A stretch of DNA of 64,000 bases, from positions 62,001 through 126,000 of the forward strand of contig JAPTHR010000004.1 of the NCBI GenBank assembly GCA_029228645.1. Direction: 5' to 3'. Shown here in pieces: positions 41,280 to 50,189 of this stretch; the stretch's first letter is position 1, and each line of letters begins with the position of its first letter. The notes under the pieces were generated by a model. That model searched no databases and was not told the origin of the DNA. It saw only the letters and a program-made list of their open reading frames with translations. The position numbers and the translations under genes were made by a program. The stretch is from Gammaproteobacteria bacterium Milos-ODIII6. GTDB taxonomy: Bacteria > Pseudomonadota > Gammaproteobacteria > Chromatiales > Chromatiaceae.

Positions 41280-42805
41280 GCGGCACGCTCCCCGAGCGCC
41301 TGCCGGGCATGCTCACTGTCGGAGAAGGGCAGCTTCAGGCTGCCGACCAGCTGGTAGGCCTCGTGGCCCTTGCCGGCGAGCAGCACCAGGTCGTCCGGAC
41401 CCGCCTCGCGCACCGCGAGGGTGATCGCTTTGGCGCGATCGCGCTCAACCGTAACCGCGACCGGGTTCGGCATCCCGCCGAGGATCTGCGCCACGATCGC
41501 CGCGGCATCCTCGCCGCGCGGGTTGTCATCGGTCAGGATCACGCGATCGGCCAGGCGCTGCGCCAGCTCCCCCATGCGGGGGCGCTTTTCGCGGTCGCGT
41601 TCGCCACCACAACCGAACACCACGAGCAGGCGCCCACGCACGTGCTCGCGCAGGGAGGAAAGCACCTGCGCCAGGGCATCCGGGGTATGCGCGTAATCGA
41701 CCACGATGCGCGGCTGTCCGTTGCCGCCCAGCAGATTCATCCGACCCGGAACCGGCTGCAACGCCTGAAGAACTTCCAGGGCCGCATCCAAGGGCATGTC
41801 CCAGGCCAGCAACACCGCCAGCGTGAGCAACAGGTTCTGGGCGTTGAAACGTCCCAGCAGCTGTGCCCGGATTTCGCCCGAACCCCAGCTGGAATCAAAC
41901 GTGATGCGCAGGCCGTCCACACCCGGCTCGATCCGCTGGGCATATACGAAGCGGTCGGCCCCGCGCGGCGCTGGCCCCTGCAGACTGCAGGCGACCACAC
42001 TCACACGCGCGCCGATTTCCCGCATCAGCTGGGCGCCGAAGGGGTCATCGACATTGATGACAGCATTCATCAGGCCCTGGCGGCGGAAAAGACGCGCCTT
42101 GGCCTCGGCATAGGCCTCCATGCTGCCGTGGTAATCCAGGTGCTCATGCGTCAGGTTGGTAAAGACCGCGGTATGGAAAGGCACGCCATTGACCCGCCCC
42201 TGGTCGAGCGCGTGCGAGGAGACTTCCATCGCGACCGCCTTGACCCCCAGCCCCGCCTGGCGCGCCAGCTCCGCCTGAACCACGACCGCATCCGGGGTGG
42301 TATGGGTCGCCGGGCGCAGATCACCAAGCTTGCCGTTACCCAGGGTGCCCAACAAGCCGCTCGATATGCGTTGCGCCAGCGCATGCGCCAGAAAGTGGCA
42401 GACGCTGGTCTTGCCGTTGGTCCCGGTCACGCCAACCACGCGCAGGACCTGGCCGGGATGTCCGAAAAAGCGCGCCGCCACCACCCCGGCCTTGTGCCGC
42501 AGACCGGCAACCAGGAACAAGGGCACGCTCAGGCGCCCGGCGGCCTCAGCCAGGCGAACACGGTCCCAGCGATCGTCCGGCTCTGCGAGAATCGCCACGG
42601 CACCGAGAGAAAGCGCCTGCGAGAGGTGATCCATACCATGCGAGGACTGCCCCGGCACGGCCATGAACAGCCCACCAGGCTGGATATCCCGACTGTCCAG
42701 GGATATCCCGTCGATCAGCAGGCGGCCGTACTCTCCGACGTCCACCAGGTTGAGCAGGAGGTCCCCCAACAACAGGCTGCGGGTATCGATCCGCTGCGCC
42801 ATCAT
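41276..42805 (-). CDS. murE: UDP-MurNAc-L-Ala-D-Glu:meso-diaminopimelate ligase MurE
   Basis: 509-aa Mur ligase. P-loop GTNGKTSVCHFL near residue 127, EVSSHALDQGRV, and DNPRGED near 420, where the DNPR sequence specifies meso-diaminopimelate and not lysine. This agrees with a Gram-negative A1gamma wall. It overlaps ftsI by four bases. Confidence 0.97.
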   Translation of the reverse strand: MMAQRIDTRSLLLGDLLLNLVDVGEYGRLLIDGISLDSRDIQPGGLFMAVPGQSSHGMDHLSQALSLGAVAILAEPDDRWDRVRLAEAAGRLSVPLFLVAGLRHKAGVVAARFFGHPGQVLRVVGVTGTNGKTSVCHFLAHALAQRISSGLLGTLGNGKLGDLRPATHTTPDAVVVQAELARQAGLGVKAVAMEVSSHALDQGRVNGVPFHTAVFTNLTHEHLDYHGSMEAYAEAKARLFRRQGLMNAVINVDDPFGAQLMREIGARVSVVACSLQGPAPRGADRFVYAQRIEPGVDGLRITFDSSWGSGEIRAQLLGRFNAQNLLLTLAVLLAWDMPLDAALEVLQALQPVPGRMNLLGGNGQPRIVVDYAHTPDALAQVLSSLREHVRGRLLVVFGCGGERDREKRPRMGELAQRLADRVILTDDNPRGEDAAAIVAQILGGMPNPVAVTVERDRAKAITLAVREAGPDDLVLLAGKGHEAYQLVGSLKLPFSDSEHARQALGERAA

Positions 42806-44565
42806 TGCGCACCCCCCAATTGCGCCAGCCGCATCTGCGGCTTCTCGAGCGCGTCCGGCGGCACGTTCAGCAGCCGCAAGGCCTCGGCCAACACGTTCGA
42901 AACCACCGGGGCGGCCACCAGCCCGCCGTAGTAGTGCTTGCCGCGAGGTTCATCGACGATCACCGCCATCACGAGGCGCGGATCGCTGACCGGCGCCATG
43001 CCCACGAATAGCGCGCGGTAACGATCATCACTGTACTCACCGTCCGGCCCAAGCTTCTTGACCGTACCGGTCTTGCCGGCCACACGGTAGCCGGGCACGC
43101 GCGCCTGCGGAGCGGTACCCTCCGGCCCGGTAACGCCCTCCAGCATATGTCGCACCGCACTCGCGACATCCGCGTCCAGGATCCGCTGCCCCGCCGGAAC
43201 CCGCTCCTGCTTGAGGAGCGAAAGCGGTAGCTTGACACCATCGTTGGCCAGCACCGCGTAGGCGCCGGCCAGCTGCAGCGCCGAAGCGGAGACCCCGTAG
43301 CCATAGGACAAGGTGGCCTGGTCGACCGTAACCCAGTCGCGGTAATGCGGCAGATAACCGCTGCTCTCGGCGGGGTAGCCGGTCATGGCCGAATGACCGA
43401 ATCCCAGCGCATCCAGGACTTCCCAGTAGTCCGCCTTGTCCAGGGCAAGCGCCAGCTTGGCCGCACCCACGTTGCTCGAGCGCGACAGCAAGGTCGCCAG
43501 GTCGATACGCCCGAGGTCCTTGTGATCGCTGACCGTGAAGCTCGCCACCCGGAACCGGCCGGGAGACGTATCGACCAGCGCCGCCGGGTCCACGACCCCC
43601 TGCTGCAGGGCAGCCGCCACCACGAAGGGCTTCATGGTCGAACCGGGCTCGAACACATCGGTCAGGGCGCGGTTGCGCAGACGACCGTCCTGGTTGGATC
43701 GGTTTCCGTTCGGGTTGTAACCGGGCTGGTTGACCATCGCGAGCACCTCGCCGGTGCGCGAATCCAGGAGCACGGCCGAGCCCGCGATCGCGCGGTGACG
43801 GTGTACCGCTGCCTTGAGTTCACGGTAGGCGAAGTACTGCAGACGCGCATCCAGGCTGAGCGCCAGGTTGCTGCCGTCACGCGGCGAGCGGATGTTCTCG
43901 ACATCCTCGACCACGCGCCGGCGACCGTCGCGCAGAACCAGTTTCTGCCCGCTCTCGCCGCGCAGCTCCCGGTCATAGGCCTTCTCGAGGCCCTCCTGGC
44001 CCTCATCGTTGACATTGGTGAACCCGAGCAGGTGGGCAAAGACCTCACCCTCCGGGTAATAACGCCAGTGTTTGCGTTCGATGTGCACGCCATCGATGCG
44101 CGCGGCGTCAGCCACCTTGAGCACGTACTCCGCGCGCCCCGGCGGCAGTCGTTTCTTGAGGTACATGAAACGCCGCTGCGCATAGCGCTCGAGACGCGTT
44201 TGCAGATCCCGTAACGGCATATCCAGCGCCTCGGCGAGCAGCCCAAGATTGGGCGTATCCGCGGTCAGCACCCTGGGGTCCGCCGCGAGCGAGTCCACCG
44301 GCGTACTCAGGGCCAACACCTCGCCACGACGGTCGGTCACGATGCCGCGACGCGCCACCTGGTGGACACGATCGAGGTAGCGGTCCGCCCCCTCCGACTG
44401 CAGGAAGTCCTTCTCCAGCACCTGCTGATCGAAACCGCGCCACACCAGGACCGCGCCAGCCACGACAAACAGGCCGATGACCGCACGCCGGCGACCGACG
44501 AAGCTCGGCACAGCGACAGGCTGGCGCCGAACCCGGTTGGCCCTTTTCTGCCGCCGGCCCGCCAT
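42802..44565 (-). CDS. ftsI: Septal transpeptidase FtsI (PBP3)
   Basis: 587-aa class B penicillin-binding protein. Short basic cytoplasmic segment, one membrane helix (about 27-45), a pedestal domain from RRGIVTDRRGE, then the transpeptidase domain with the active-site Ser at about 309 in GSTMKP, SSN near 355 and KTGT near 497. It crosslinks septal peptidoglycan with FtsW. Its start touches the ftsL stop. Confidence 0.97.
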   Translation of the reverse strand: MAGRRQKRANRVRRQPVAVPSFVGRRRAVIGLFVVAGAVLVWRGFDQQVLEKDFLQSEGADRYLDRVHQVARRGIVTDRRGEVLALSTPVDSLAADPRVLTADTPNLGLLAEALDMPLRDLQTRLERYAQRRFMYLKKRLPPGRAEYVLKVADAARIDGVHIERKHWRYYPEGEVFAHLLGFTNVNDEGQEGLEKAYDRELRGESGQKLVLRDGRRRVVEDVENIRSPRDGSNLALSLDARLQYFAYRELKAAVHRHRAIAGSAVLLDSRTGEVLAMVNQPGYNPNGNRSNQDGRLRNRALTDVFEPGSTMKPFVVAAALQQGVVDPAALVDTSPGRFRVASFTVSDHKDLGRIDLATLLSRSSNVGAAKLALALDKADYWEVLDALGFGHSAMTGYPAESSGYLPHYRDWVTVDQATLSYGYGVSASALQLAGAYAVLANDGVKLPLSLLKQERVPAGQRILDADVASAVRHMLEGVTGPEGTAPQARVPGYRVAGKTGTVKKLGPDGEYSDDRYRALFVGMAPVSDPRLVMAVIVDEPRGKHYYGGLVAAPVVSNVLAEALRLLNVPPDALEKPQMRLAQLGGAQ

Positions 44566-44834
44566 CAGTCGATCACCACGATCTGGTCTGGACTCGGCTC
44601 ATGCATCCTGAGTCGGCCGCTGCCGATGCGCATGACATCTTCGAGGTTGCCGACATTGGCCAATTCGAGCTGCAGGCGCCCCCATTCCATGCTGGCCAAC
44701 TCGTGCTGCGAGCGCACGCGCTGCAGATCGAGAAACAGCTGGCGCGACTGGTATTTCAGCCACACCACCGCCAACCCGCTGATCACGATCGCGGCAATCA
44801 GCAGGCCCACCTGGAACAAGCGCGCGCGGCTCAC
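44565..44834 (-). CDS. ftsL: Cell division protein FtsL
   Basis: 89-aa bitopic protein. A membrane helix at about 8-28 ([19 protein letters not shown], landmark only) is followed by a leucine-zipper-like coiled coil to about 65. FtsL with FtsB and FtsQ activates FtsWI. It is identified by size, topology and position between rsmH and ftsI; sequence is poorly conserved in this family. Confidence 0.92.
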   Translation of the reverse strand: MSRARLFQVGLLIAAIVISGLAVVWLKYQSRQLFLDLQRVRSQHELASMEWGRLQLELANVGNLEDVMRIGSGRLRMHEPSPDQIVVID

Positions 44835-45769
44835 GCGAGCACCTCCGCCACGCGCATGATCGCGCTGCGGGCACGTGGATTCGCGGCCACCTCCCGGTCA
44901 TCCGGCCGAACCGGCTTACCGATCACCCGCAGCCGCCCGGTGACGTTCTCGTGCTGTACCGGCACGCCCTTGGGCAGACGCTCGCCGCGCGCCTGGTCGC
45001 GCATGAAGCGTTTCACCAGGCGATCCTCGAGCGAATGGAAGCTGATCACCACTAGGCGTGCGCCCAGCGCAAGCACATCCAGCGCGCCATGCAGGCAAAG
45101 ACGCAGGTCCTCGAGCTCGCTGTTGATGTAGATGCGAATGGCCTGAAAAGTGCGCGTGGCCGGATGCTTGTGCGGGTCCCGCTTGGGTACCGCCGAGTCG
45201 ATCAACGCCGCCAGCTCGCCGGTTCGGCTGAGCGGGCGCTCGTCACGCGCCTGCACGATGGCGCGCGCGATCCGACGCGCAAAGCGCTCCTCGCCAAACT
45301 CCCAGATCACGTCCGCGAGCTCGCCCTCGTCGACTTCGGCGAGCCACTCGGCGGCGCTCTCACCAGCGGTCTGATCCATGCGCATGTCGAGCGGGCCGTC
45401 CTGCATGAAGCTGAACCCCCGCTGCGCGTCGTCCAGCTGCGGCGAGGACACCCCGAGATCGAGCAGCAGGCCATCCACGCGATGCGCCAGCCCCAGGCCG
45501 GCGATCACTGCGCCGATGTCGGCGAAGCTGGCGTGCTGCATGCTGAAACGCGGATCCGCGGCAAAACGCTCGCGTGCGGCGGCAACCGCCGCGGCATCCT
45601 TATCGAAACCGATCAGGCGCCCACGCTCGTCGAGTCGCTCCAGGATCGCCCGGCTGTGCCCGCCACGCCCGAAGGTCGCATCGATATAGATACCGTCCTC
45701 ACGAACCGCGAGTGCATTCACGGCCTCATCCAGCAGCACGGTCTGGTGGCCCTCCGCCAGGGGGGTCAC
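44831..45769 (-). CDS. rsmH: 16S rRNA m4C1402 methyltransferase RsmH
   Basis: 312-aa SAM methyltransferase (MraW). [13 protein letters not shown] opens the protein, the SAM motif is [14 protein letters not shown] near residue 31, then [13 protein letters not shown] and PLDMRMDQ. It N4-methylates C1402, the same nucleotide that RsmI 2'-O-methylates; rsmI is 1.2 kb away. It overlaps mraZ and ftsL by four bases each. Confidence 0.97.
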   Translation of the reverse strand: MTPLAEGHQTVLLDEAVNALAVREDGIYIDATFGRGGHSRAILERLDERGRLIGFDKDAAAVAAARERFAADPRFSMQHASFADIGAVIAGLGLAHRVDGLLLDLGVSSPQLDDAQRGFSFMQDGPLDMRMDQTAGESAAEWLAEVDEGELADVIWEFGEERFARRIARAIVQARDERPLSRTGELAALIDSAVPKRDPHKHPATRTFQAIRIYINSELEDLRLCLHGALDVLALGARLVVISFHSLEDRLVKRFMRDQARGERLPKGVPVQHENVTGRLRVIGKPVRPDDREVAANPRARSAIMRVAEVLA

Positions 45770-46224
45770 AGACGCAACTCCGTCAGGTCTTCCGAGAGCT
45801 CCGCTTCCGAGATGCCCGCCTCGTCCAGCCAGCCCTCGCGCTCGGTCAGCATGCCGCCGGCGTCCCAGATTTCGAACTTGTGGCCCTGGCCTATCAGGGA
45901 GATTTTCTTTCCCAGGCGAGCGTACTCACGCAGCTCGGCGGACAGCAGGATGCGTCCCTGGCCGTCCATCTCGAGTTCCGAGGCGTGCCCGAGGAGCAGG
46001 CGCTGCAGGATCAGGTTCTGGCGGTTCAGGGTCGGGAGTTGGGCCACCTTGCGTGCAATCTCGTTCCACTCGGCCTCGGGATAGAGCCACAGGCAGTGCT
46101 CCCTGGGATTGATGGTCACGACCACGCGCGAGGCGCAGCATTCCGCCAGCGCGTCCCGGTACTTGGCCGGAATCGCCATGCGCCCCTTGGCGTCCAGATT
46201 GAGTGTGCTGACACCCAGAAACAC
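45766..46224 (-). CDS. mraZ: Transcriptional regulator MraZ
   Basis: 152 aa with two SpoVT/AbrB-type half-domains, each with a DxxGR motif ([15 protein letters not shown] near 12 and [15 protein letters not shown] near 88). MraZ forms ring oligomers and represses the dcw promoter. The start is GTG ([11 protein letters not shown]) behind GAGGGGG. Its probable operator, three 10-base repeats, lies 44-73 bases upstream. Confidence 0.96.
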   Translation of the reverse strand: MFLGVSTLNLDAKGRMAIPAKYRDALAECCASRVVVTINPREHCLWLYPEAEWNEIARKVAQLPTLNRQNLILQRLLLGHASELEMDGQGRILLSAELREYARLGKKISLIGQGHKFEIWDAGGMLTEREGWLDEAGISEAELSEDLTELRL

Positions 46225-46267
46225 CGGAATGAATCCCCCTCGTGATTGCGGCGTGACGATGTGGGTT

Positions 46268-46297
46268 ACATCCCCTCATTTCCCCACTTTTCACCAC
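46268..46297 (-). promoter_or_regulatory. MraZ operator: three 10-base direct repeats
   Basis: Read on the minus strand: GTGGTGAAAA, GTGGGGAAAT, GAGGGGATGT, three units in exact 10-base register. This is the known MraZ box pattern of TGGG-like repeats separated by five bases. The repeats begin at the predicted transcription start, where bound MraZ would block the promoter. Confidence 0.85.
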
Positions 46298-46307
46298 CTA
46301 AGGCACA

Positions 46308-46336
46308 ATCTTAGGAGGCGGAATCCGCCCGGTCAA
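46308..46336 (-). promoter_or_regulatory. Sigma-70 promoter of the dcw cluster (Pmra)
   Basis: TTGACC, a 17-base spacer and TAAGAT on the minus strand. The predicted start is near 46300. It is the only strong promoter I find ahead of the 17-kb run mraZ to ftsZ. The spacer itself contains the inverted repeat GGCGGATTCCGCC. Confidence 0.82.
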
Positions 46337-46446
46337 GCTAAAACAATGAAAAAGCCTATGGAACTCAAACACTTACGCGACTTACCGAAAGCAAGGCAAA
46401 GCTCTGGCAAAACAGCAAGCTAAGCTTCAGACTTAAAGTGATTTAT

Positions 46447-46472
46447 AAAGAAAGGCCGACCTGTCGCCGGCC
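46447..46472 (-). terminator. Probable terminator of rnpB
   Basis: On the minus strand GGCCG and CGGCC pair around a nine-base loop and are followed by TTTCTTT, about 45 bases past the end of the RNase P RNA and ahead of the dcw promoter. Confidence 0.6.
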
Positions 46473-46516
46473 GGAGACAGGACAGACCTGTGATGTGGGT
46501 CACCGTGGGGGGGAGG

Positions 46517-46870
46517 GGGAGCCGGCCGGTAAGCCGGATTCTGTCGAGGACGATCATTCATCTGGGACGGCCGTCGCCGGACGCCTCATGCGACCTACCC
46601 GGAAACACCCGCGGGCCGCGGGCTGCCGAGGCATGTTTCCCTATTTGGTCTTGCTCCGAGAGGGGTTTACCCTGCCACCCCTGTTGCCAGGGGCGCGGTG
46701 CGCTCTTACCGCACCTTTTCACCCTTACCGGCCCCGAGGGGCTTGGGCGGTATGTTTTCTGTGGCACTTTCCGTCGGCTCGCGCCGCCCAGACGTTATCT
46801 GGCTCTCTGCCCTATGGAGTCCGGACTTTCCTCCGCCGAGCGGGCAGCGATCGCCTGGCCGACTCCCGCT
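46517..46870 (-). ncRNA. rnpB: RNase P RNA (class A)
   Basis: About 354 nt. The ribozyme that matures tRNA 5' ends with RnpA. The conserved core GAGGAAAGUCCGGACUCC follows the 5' helix, and ACAGAAUCCGGCUUA stands near the 3' end. The termini pair as P1 (GGGAGUCGGCC with GGCCGGCUCCC, one G-U), which sets the ends to within a few bases. It lies between rsmI and mraZ on the same strand, as in Pseudomonas. Confidence 0.95.
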
Positions 46871-46876
46871 GTGCAA

Positions 46877-46903
46877 GCTATAGGCAATGCGCCCGCCTGG
46901 CAA
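46877..46903 (-). promoter_or_regulatory. Candidate rnpB promoter
   Basis: TATAGC stands seven bases before the predicted RNA 5' end, a correct -10 position. The -35 candidate TTGCCA is at a short spacing of 15 bases. Confidence 0.5.
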
Positions 46904-46946
46904 GCGCCAGCTCCCCCGGAAAGGCCATTGCGTGTCGGTGGCCGGG

Positions 46947-47807
46947 CTACTCCTGCCGGATCTGGATCGCCCGCTGGTAGGCCTGGTTCTTTTTGCCCCC
47001 CACCAGGCGGGCCGCGATGCCCGCCGCCTGCCGCACCGGCAAACCCTCCTCCAGCAGCACCCGCAGTACCGGATCGAGCACGTCATCCTGCGGCGACTCC
47101 GGGGCGGGTGCACCCGCGACCACGAGGACGAACTCGCCCTTGCGCTGGTTCGGATCGCTCCGCACCCATTCAGTCAGCTCATCCAGGGATCCCATGCGCA
47201 CGGTCTCATGCAGCTTGGTCAATTCACGGCAAAGGGTCAGCTGCCGCTCTGCGCCAAAGAAGGCGCGCATCTCGCCGAGGGTTTCGACGATCCGGTGCGA
47301 AGACTCGTACAAAACCTGGGTCGCGTTTGCCCGCGCTGCCGTTTCGAACAGGCTGTGGCGTGTCGACTCCCGGCGGGGCACAAAGCCCCGAAACTCGAAC
47401 TGGTCAGTGGGCAGCCCGGAGACACACAGTGCGGCGATCAGGGCGCTCGGTCCGGGTATCGGCGAGACGCCGTATCCGGCCTCGTGACAGGCCCGCACCA
47501 GCGGATAGCCGGGGTCGCTGATCAGGGGGGTGCCCGCGTCTGACACCAGCGCGATGCGCTGCCCCTGCGCGAGTCGTTCGAGAATGCCAGCCAGACGCTC
47601 GCGCTCGTTGTGCTCATGCAGCGCCAGCAGGGGACGCTCAATACCGAGGTGACGCAACAGGCGTCCGCTGTGGCGGGTGTCCTCCGCCAGTACCAGATCC
47701 GCATCTGAAAGCACCTCGATGGCGCGCCGGCTCATGTCACCGAGATTACCGATCGGGGTCGCCACCACGTACAGGCAGCCCTTGTCGTTTGACACCTCAA
47801 TACTCAC
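46947..47807 (-). CDS. rsmI: 16S rRNA 2'-O-methyltransferase RsmI
   Basis: 286-aa tetrapyrrole-methylase-fold enzyme that 2'-O-methylates C1402 of 16S rRNA. LYVVATPIGNLGDMS at the N-terminus, LVLAEDTRHSGRLL near 35 and LVSDAGTPLISDPGY near 80 are family signatures. The start is GTG. It is divergent from lpoA, 40 bases apart, as yraL and yraM are in E. coli. Confidence 0.96.
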   Translation of the reverse strand: MSIEVSNDKGCLYVVATPIGNLGDMSRRAIEVLSDADLVLAEDTRHSGRLLRHLGIERPLLALHEHNERERLAGILERLAQGQRIALVSDAGTPLISDPGYPLVRACHEAGYGVSPIPGPSALIAALCVSGLPTDQFEFRGFVPRRESTRHSLFETAARANATQVLYESSHRIVETLGEMRAFFGAERQLTLCRELTKLHETVRMGSLDELTEWVRSDPNQRKGEFVLVVAGAPAPESPQDDVLDPVLRVLLEEGLPVRQAAGIAARLVGGKKNQAYQRAIQIRQE

Positions 47808-47817
47808 CTTTGATACT
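47789..47817 (+). promoter_or_regulatory. Sigma-70 promoter of lpoA
   Basis: A perfect TTGACA, a 17-base spacer and GATACT. The -35 lies inside the first codons of the divergent rsmI gene, so transcription of the two genes may interfere. Predicted leader about 24 bases. Confidence 0.7.
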
Positions 47818-47847
47818 CCCCGCTCATCGACCCTCTATGAATCCGAG

Positions 47848-49800
47848 ATGCAACTCCGCACATCCTTTTACCACGTAGCGGCATCGCTGTTACTGGCGGC
47901 AGTGCTGAGCGCCTGTTCGCCACTGCCACCCCAGACCGGACCGGCGCAGGACCCCGACCTGGCGCGCGCTGCCGACCTGCTCGCGGACGGGCAGTTCCTG
48001 CAGGCGAGCGCGCTTTACCAGGCCCTGGCCGGCCGGGTCGGCGGTGCACGCGGCGCCGATTTCCTCCTGGACGCGGCCGATAGCGCACGCCAGGGAGACG
48101 ATCTCGATCGCGCCAGCGCGCTCGCCCGGCAGGCTCGCGAGCTACCGCTCAACGCACCACAGAGCCTGCGGCTGGACCTGCTGCAGGCAGAGATCCAGCT
48201 GGCCCGCCACCAGGGCGACCTGGCGCTCAGCGGCCTCCTGGCGCTGGAAAATGCAGGCCTGCCAGCCGAACTCTACCCGCGCTACCTGCGCAATCTCGCG
48301 AACGCCTATCGCCAGATGGGCAACCTGCTCGAGACCGCGCGCACCCTGCAACGCCTGGACCGCGTCCTAGGCGCCGACGTGGACGCCAGGTTGGCGGTGC
48401 AGGAGGACATCCTGCGCGCACTGACCGCGCTGAACGAACGCACCCTGCGGGAACTGCAACCCTCCCCCCCGGGGGAGAGCGGCGGCTGGATGCAACTCGC
48501 TCTCCTGATCAAAGCGCATGGCAGCGACCCGGATGTCCTGGCGCCACACCTGCAAGCCTGGCGCGCGCGCTTCCCCGCACACCCCATGCTGCCGCAGCTG
48601 CTGCAGCGCTCCATCGAACGCCTGCAACAACAGGTTTTACAACTCGACCATATCGCCGTCCTGCTACCCCAACAGGGGCGCTACGCCGGAGCGGCATTGG
48701 CTATCCAGGAAGGCATCCTGGCGAGCTTCTACGAGATCCCGGAAGCCAAGCGCCCCCGGTTGCGCTTTTACGATTCCAGCGACCCGGCCAGCGCCTGGCC
48801 GCTGTACATCGAAGCAGTCAACAACGGCGCCCAGGCGGTCATCGGCCCGCTGCAGAAGCCTGCCGTCAGCCAGCTGCTGCGCGCCGGCCAGCTGGAAGTA
48901 CCGGTGCTCGCTCTCAATCAGGTCAGCGAGGCGAACGCGCCGCCATTGAACCTGTTCATGTTCTCGCTGGACCCGGAACAGGAGGCAGTCCTCGCGGCGG
49001 AACGCATCTGGCAGACCGGGCAGCGTCAACCGGTCACCCTGGTGCCGGACAATGAATGGGGTGCGCGACTGCAAAAGGCGTTTTCCAACCGCTGGCAGAC
49101 ACTCACCGGTGAGCTCGTGGATGGACGCGCCTACCCGGCGGAATCGTCCGACTATTCCGAGGCGATCAGCGCACTCCTGCACCTCGACCGCAGCCAGGCG
49201 CGGCACGCGCGCATGCAGCGTTGGCTCGGCCAGCGGGTCGAGTTCGAGCCACGACGGCGGCAGGACGTCGACGCGGTCTTCGTCGCTGCCTATCCGCAGC
49301 AGGCGCAAAGCATGCACCCCCAGCTGGCCTTCTTCCGCGCCGGCGATCTGCCCATGTACACCACCTCGCACGCCTGGACCGGCACGCTCAACCGGCAACA
49401 GCTGGCGGACATGCGCGGCATTCTGCTCCCGGACCTGCCCCTGCTGGCCGTGCCCGCGGACCGCGAGCGTCTCGGCCAGACCCTGCCCGGCATCCTCGGT
49501 CCCGGTGTGCGCCTGTACGCCATGGGTATCGACGCCCTTCGCCTGCTGCCGCACCTGCAGCGCATGCGTGCCAGCCTGTACGAAACGCTGGATGGCCAAA
49601 CCGGCAATCTCTACATGGACAGCGCACAGCGGGTCCAGCGACAGCTGGTATGGCTGCGCCTGGACGAGCCAGCGCACATCCTCGGCTATTCCGATCGCAT
49701 GGACCTGGACGGCTCGAGCGAACTGAACGTGGCGCCGCTCGAGGAAGCGCCGCTGGACCCCGGCGCTGCCGAACCGGCGCCTGGCGCCGGCGCGAAGTAA
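47848..49800 (+). CDS. lpoA: Penicillin-binding protein activator LpoA
   Basis: 650-aa outer-membrane lipoprotein that activates PBP1A. Lipobox LSAC (Cys near residue 24), an N-terminal TPR-like helical domain (about 35-260) and a C-terminal periplasmic-binding-protein fold (about 270-620) with VLLPQQGRYAGAA and AVIGPLQKPAVSQLL. The first in-frame methionine that gives a signal peptide was chosen; an upstream frame overlaps rsmI. First gene of lpoA-yraN-diaA-dolP. Confidence 0.93.
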   Translation: MQLRTSFYHVAASLLLAAVLSACSPLPPQTGPAQDPDLARAADLLADGQFLQASALYQALAGRVGGARGADFLLDAADSARQGDDLDRASALARQARELPLNAPQSLRLDLLQAEIQLARHQGDLALSGLLALENAGLPAELYPRYLRNLANAYRQMGNLLETARTLQRLDRVLGADVDARLAVQEDILRALTALNERTLRELQPSPPGESGGWMQLALLIKAHGSDPDVLAPHLQAWRARFPAHPMLPQLLQRSIERLQQQVLQLDHIAVLLPQQGRYAGAALAIQEGILASFYEIPEAKRPRLRFYDSSDPASAWPLYIEAVNNGAQAVIGPLQKPAVSQLLRAGQLEVPVLALNQVSEANAPPLNLFMFSLDPEQEAVLAAERIWQTGQRQPVTLVPDNEWGARLQKAFSNRWQTLTGELVDGRAYPAESSDYSEAISALLHLDRSQARHARMQRWLGQRVEFEPRRRQDVDAVFVAAYPQQAQSMHPQLAFFRAGDLPMYTTSHAWTGTLNRQQLADMRGILLPDLPLLAVPADRERLGQTLPGILGPGVRLYAMGIDALRLLPHLQRMRASLYETLDGQTGNLYMDSAQRVQRQLVWLRLDEPAHILGYSDRMDLDGSSELNVAPLEEAPLDPGAAEPAPGAGAK

Positions 49801-49804
49801 ACCG

Positions 49805-50158
49805 ATGCGGAATGCGAGCCAGCAGGATGGCGCCAGCGCCGAGCGGACTGCCGAGGCCTTTCTGGTCGCTCAGGGCCTGCAGCCGGTCACGCGCAACTAC
49901 CGCTGCAAGGGAGGAGAGCTGGATCTGATCATGCGCCAGGCGGACGCCTTGGTATTCGTCGAAGTACGGCTGCGGCGCGGACGTGCATTCGGTGGCGCCA
50001 CGGCCAGCGTGGACCGGCGCAAACAGAAGCGGCTGATCCATGCCGCCCAGCGCTACCTGCAGCAGACGCGCTGGACAGGCCCTTGCCGATTCGATGTGAT
50101 CGGGCTCGACGACCGCAGCCCGCCGGAATGGATCCGCAATGCCTTCGATGCCAGCTGA
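49805..50158 (+). CDS. yraN: UPF0102 protein YraN
   Basis: 117-aa predicted nuclease-fold protein of unknown physiological role. The family core GGELDLIMRQADALVFVEVR contains the acidic and Gln/Glu residues of Holliday-junction-resolvase-like folds (landmarks GELDLI and FVEVR). It starts four bases after lpoA and keeps the E. coli neighbourhood. Confidence 0.92.
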   Translation: MRNASQQDGASAERTAEAFLVAQGLQPVTRNYRCKGGELDLIMRQADALVFVEVRLRRGRAFGGATASVDRRKQKRLIHAAQRYLQQTRWTGPCRFDVIGLDDRSPPEWIRNAFDAS

Positions 50159-50189
50159 AGCACACCCACCGCGTCGGAGCCGGTAAATA

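Noticed and set aside
46346-46423. A 25-codon plus-strand ORF upstream of the mraZ promoter
   Set aside because: No ribosome binding site and no support beyond an open frame; the stretch 46337-46446 otherwise shows nothing recognisable.
46490-47521. A 343-codon plus-strand ORF over rnpB and rsmI
   Set aside because: It reads through the antisense of RNase P RNA and of RsmI; its product is low-complexity Pro/Arg-rich sequence.
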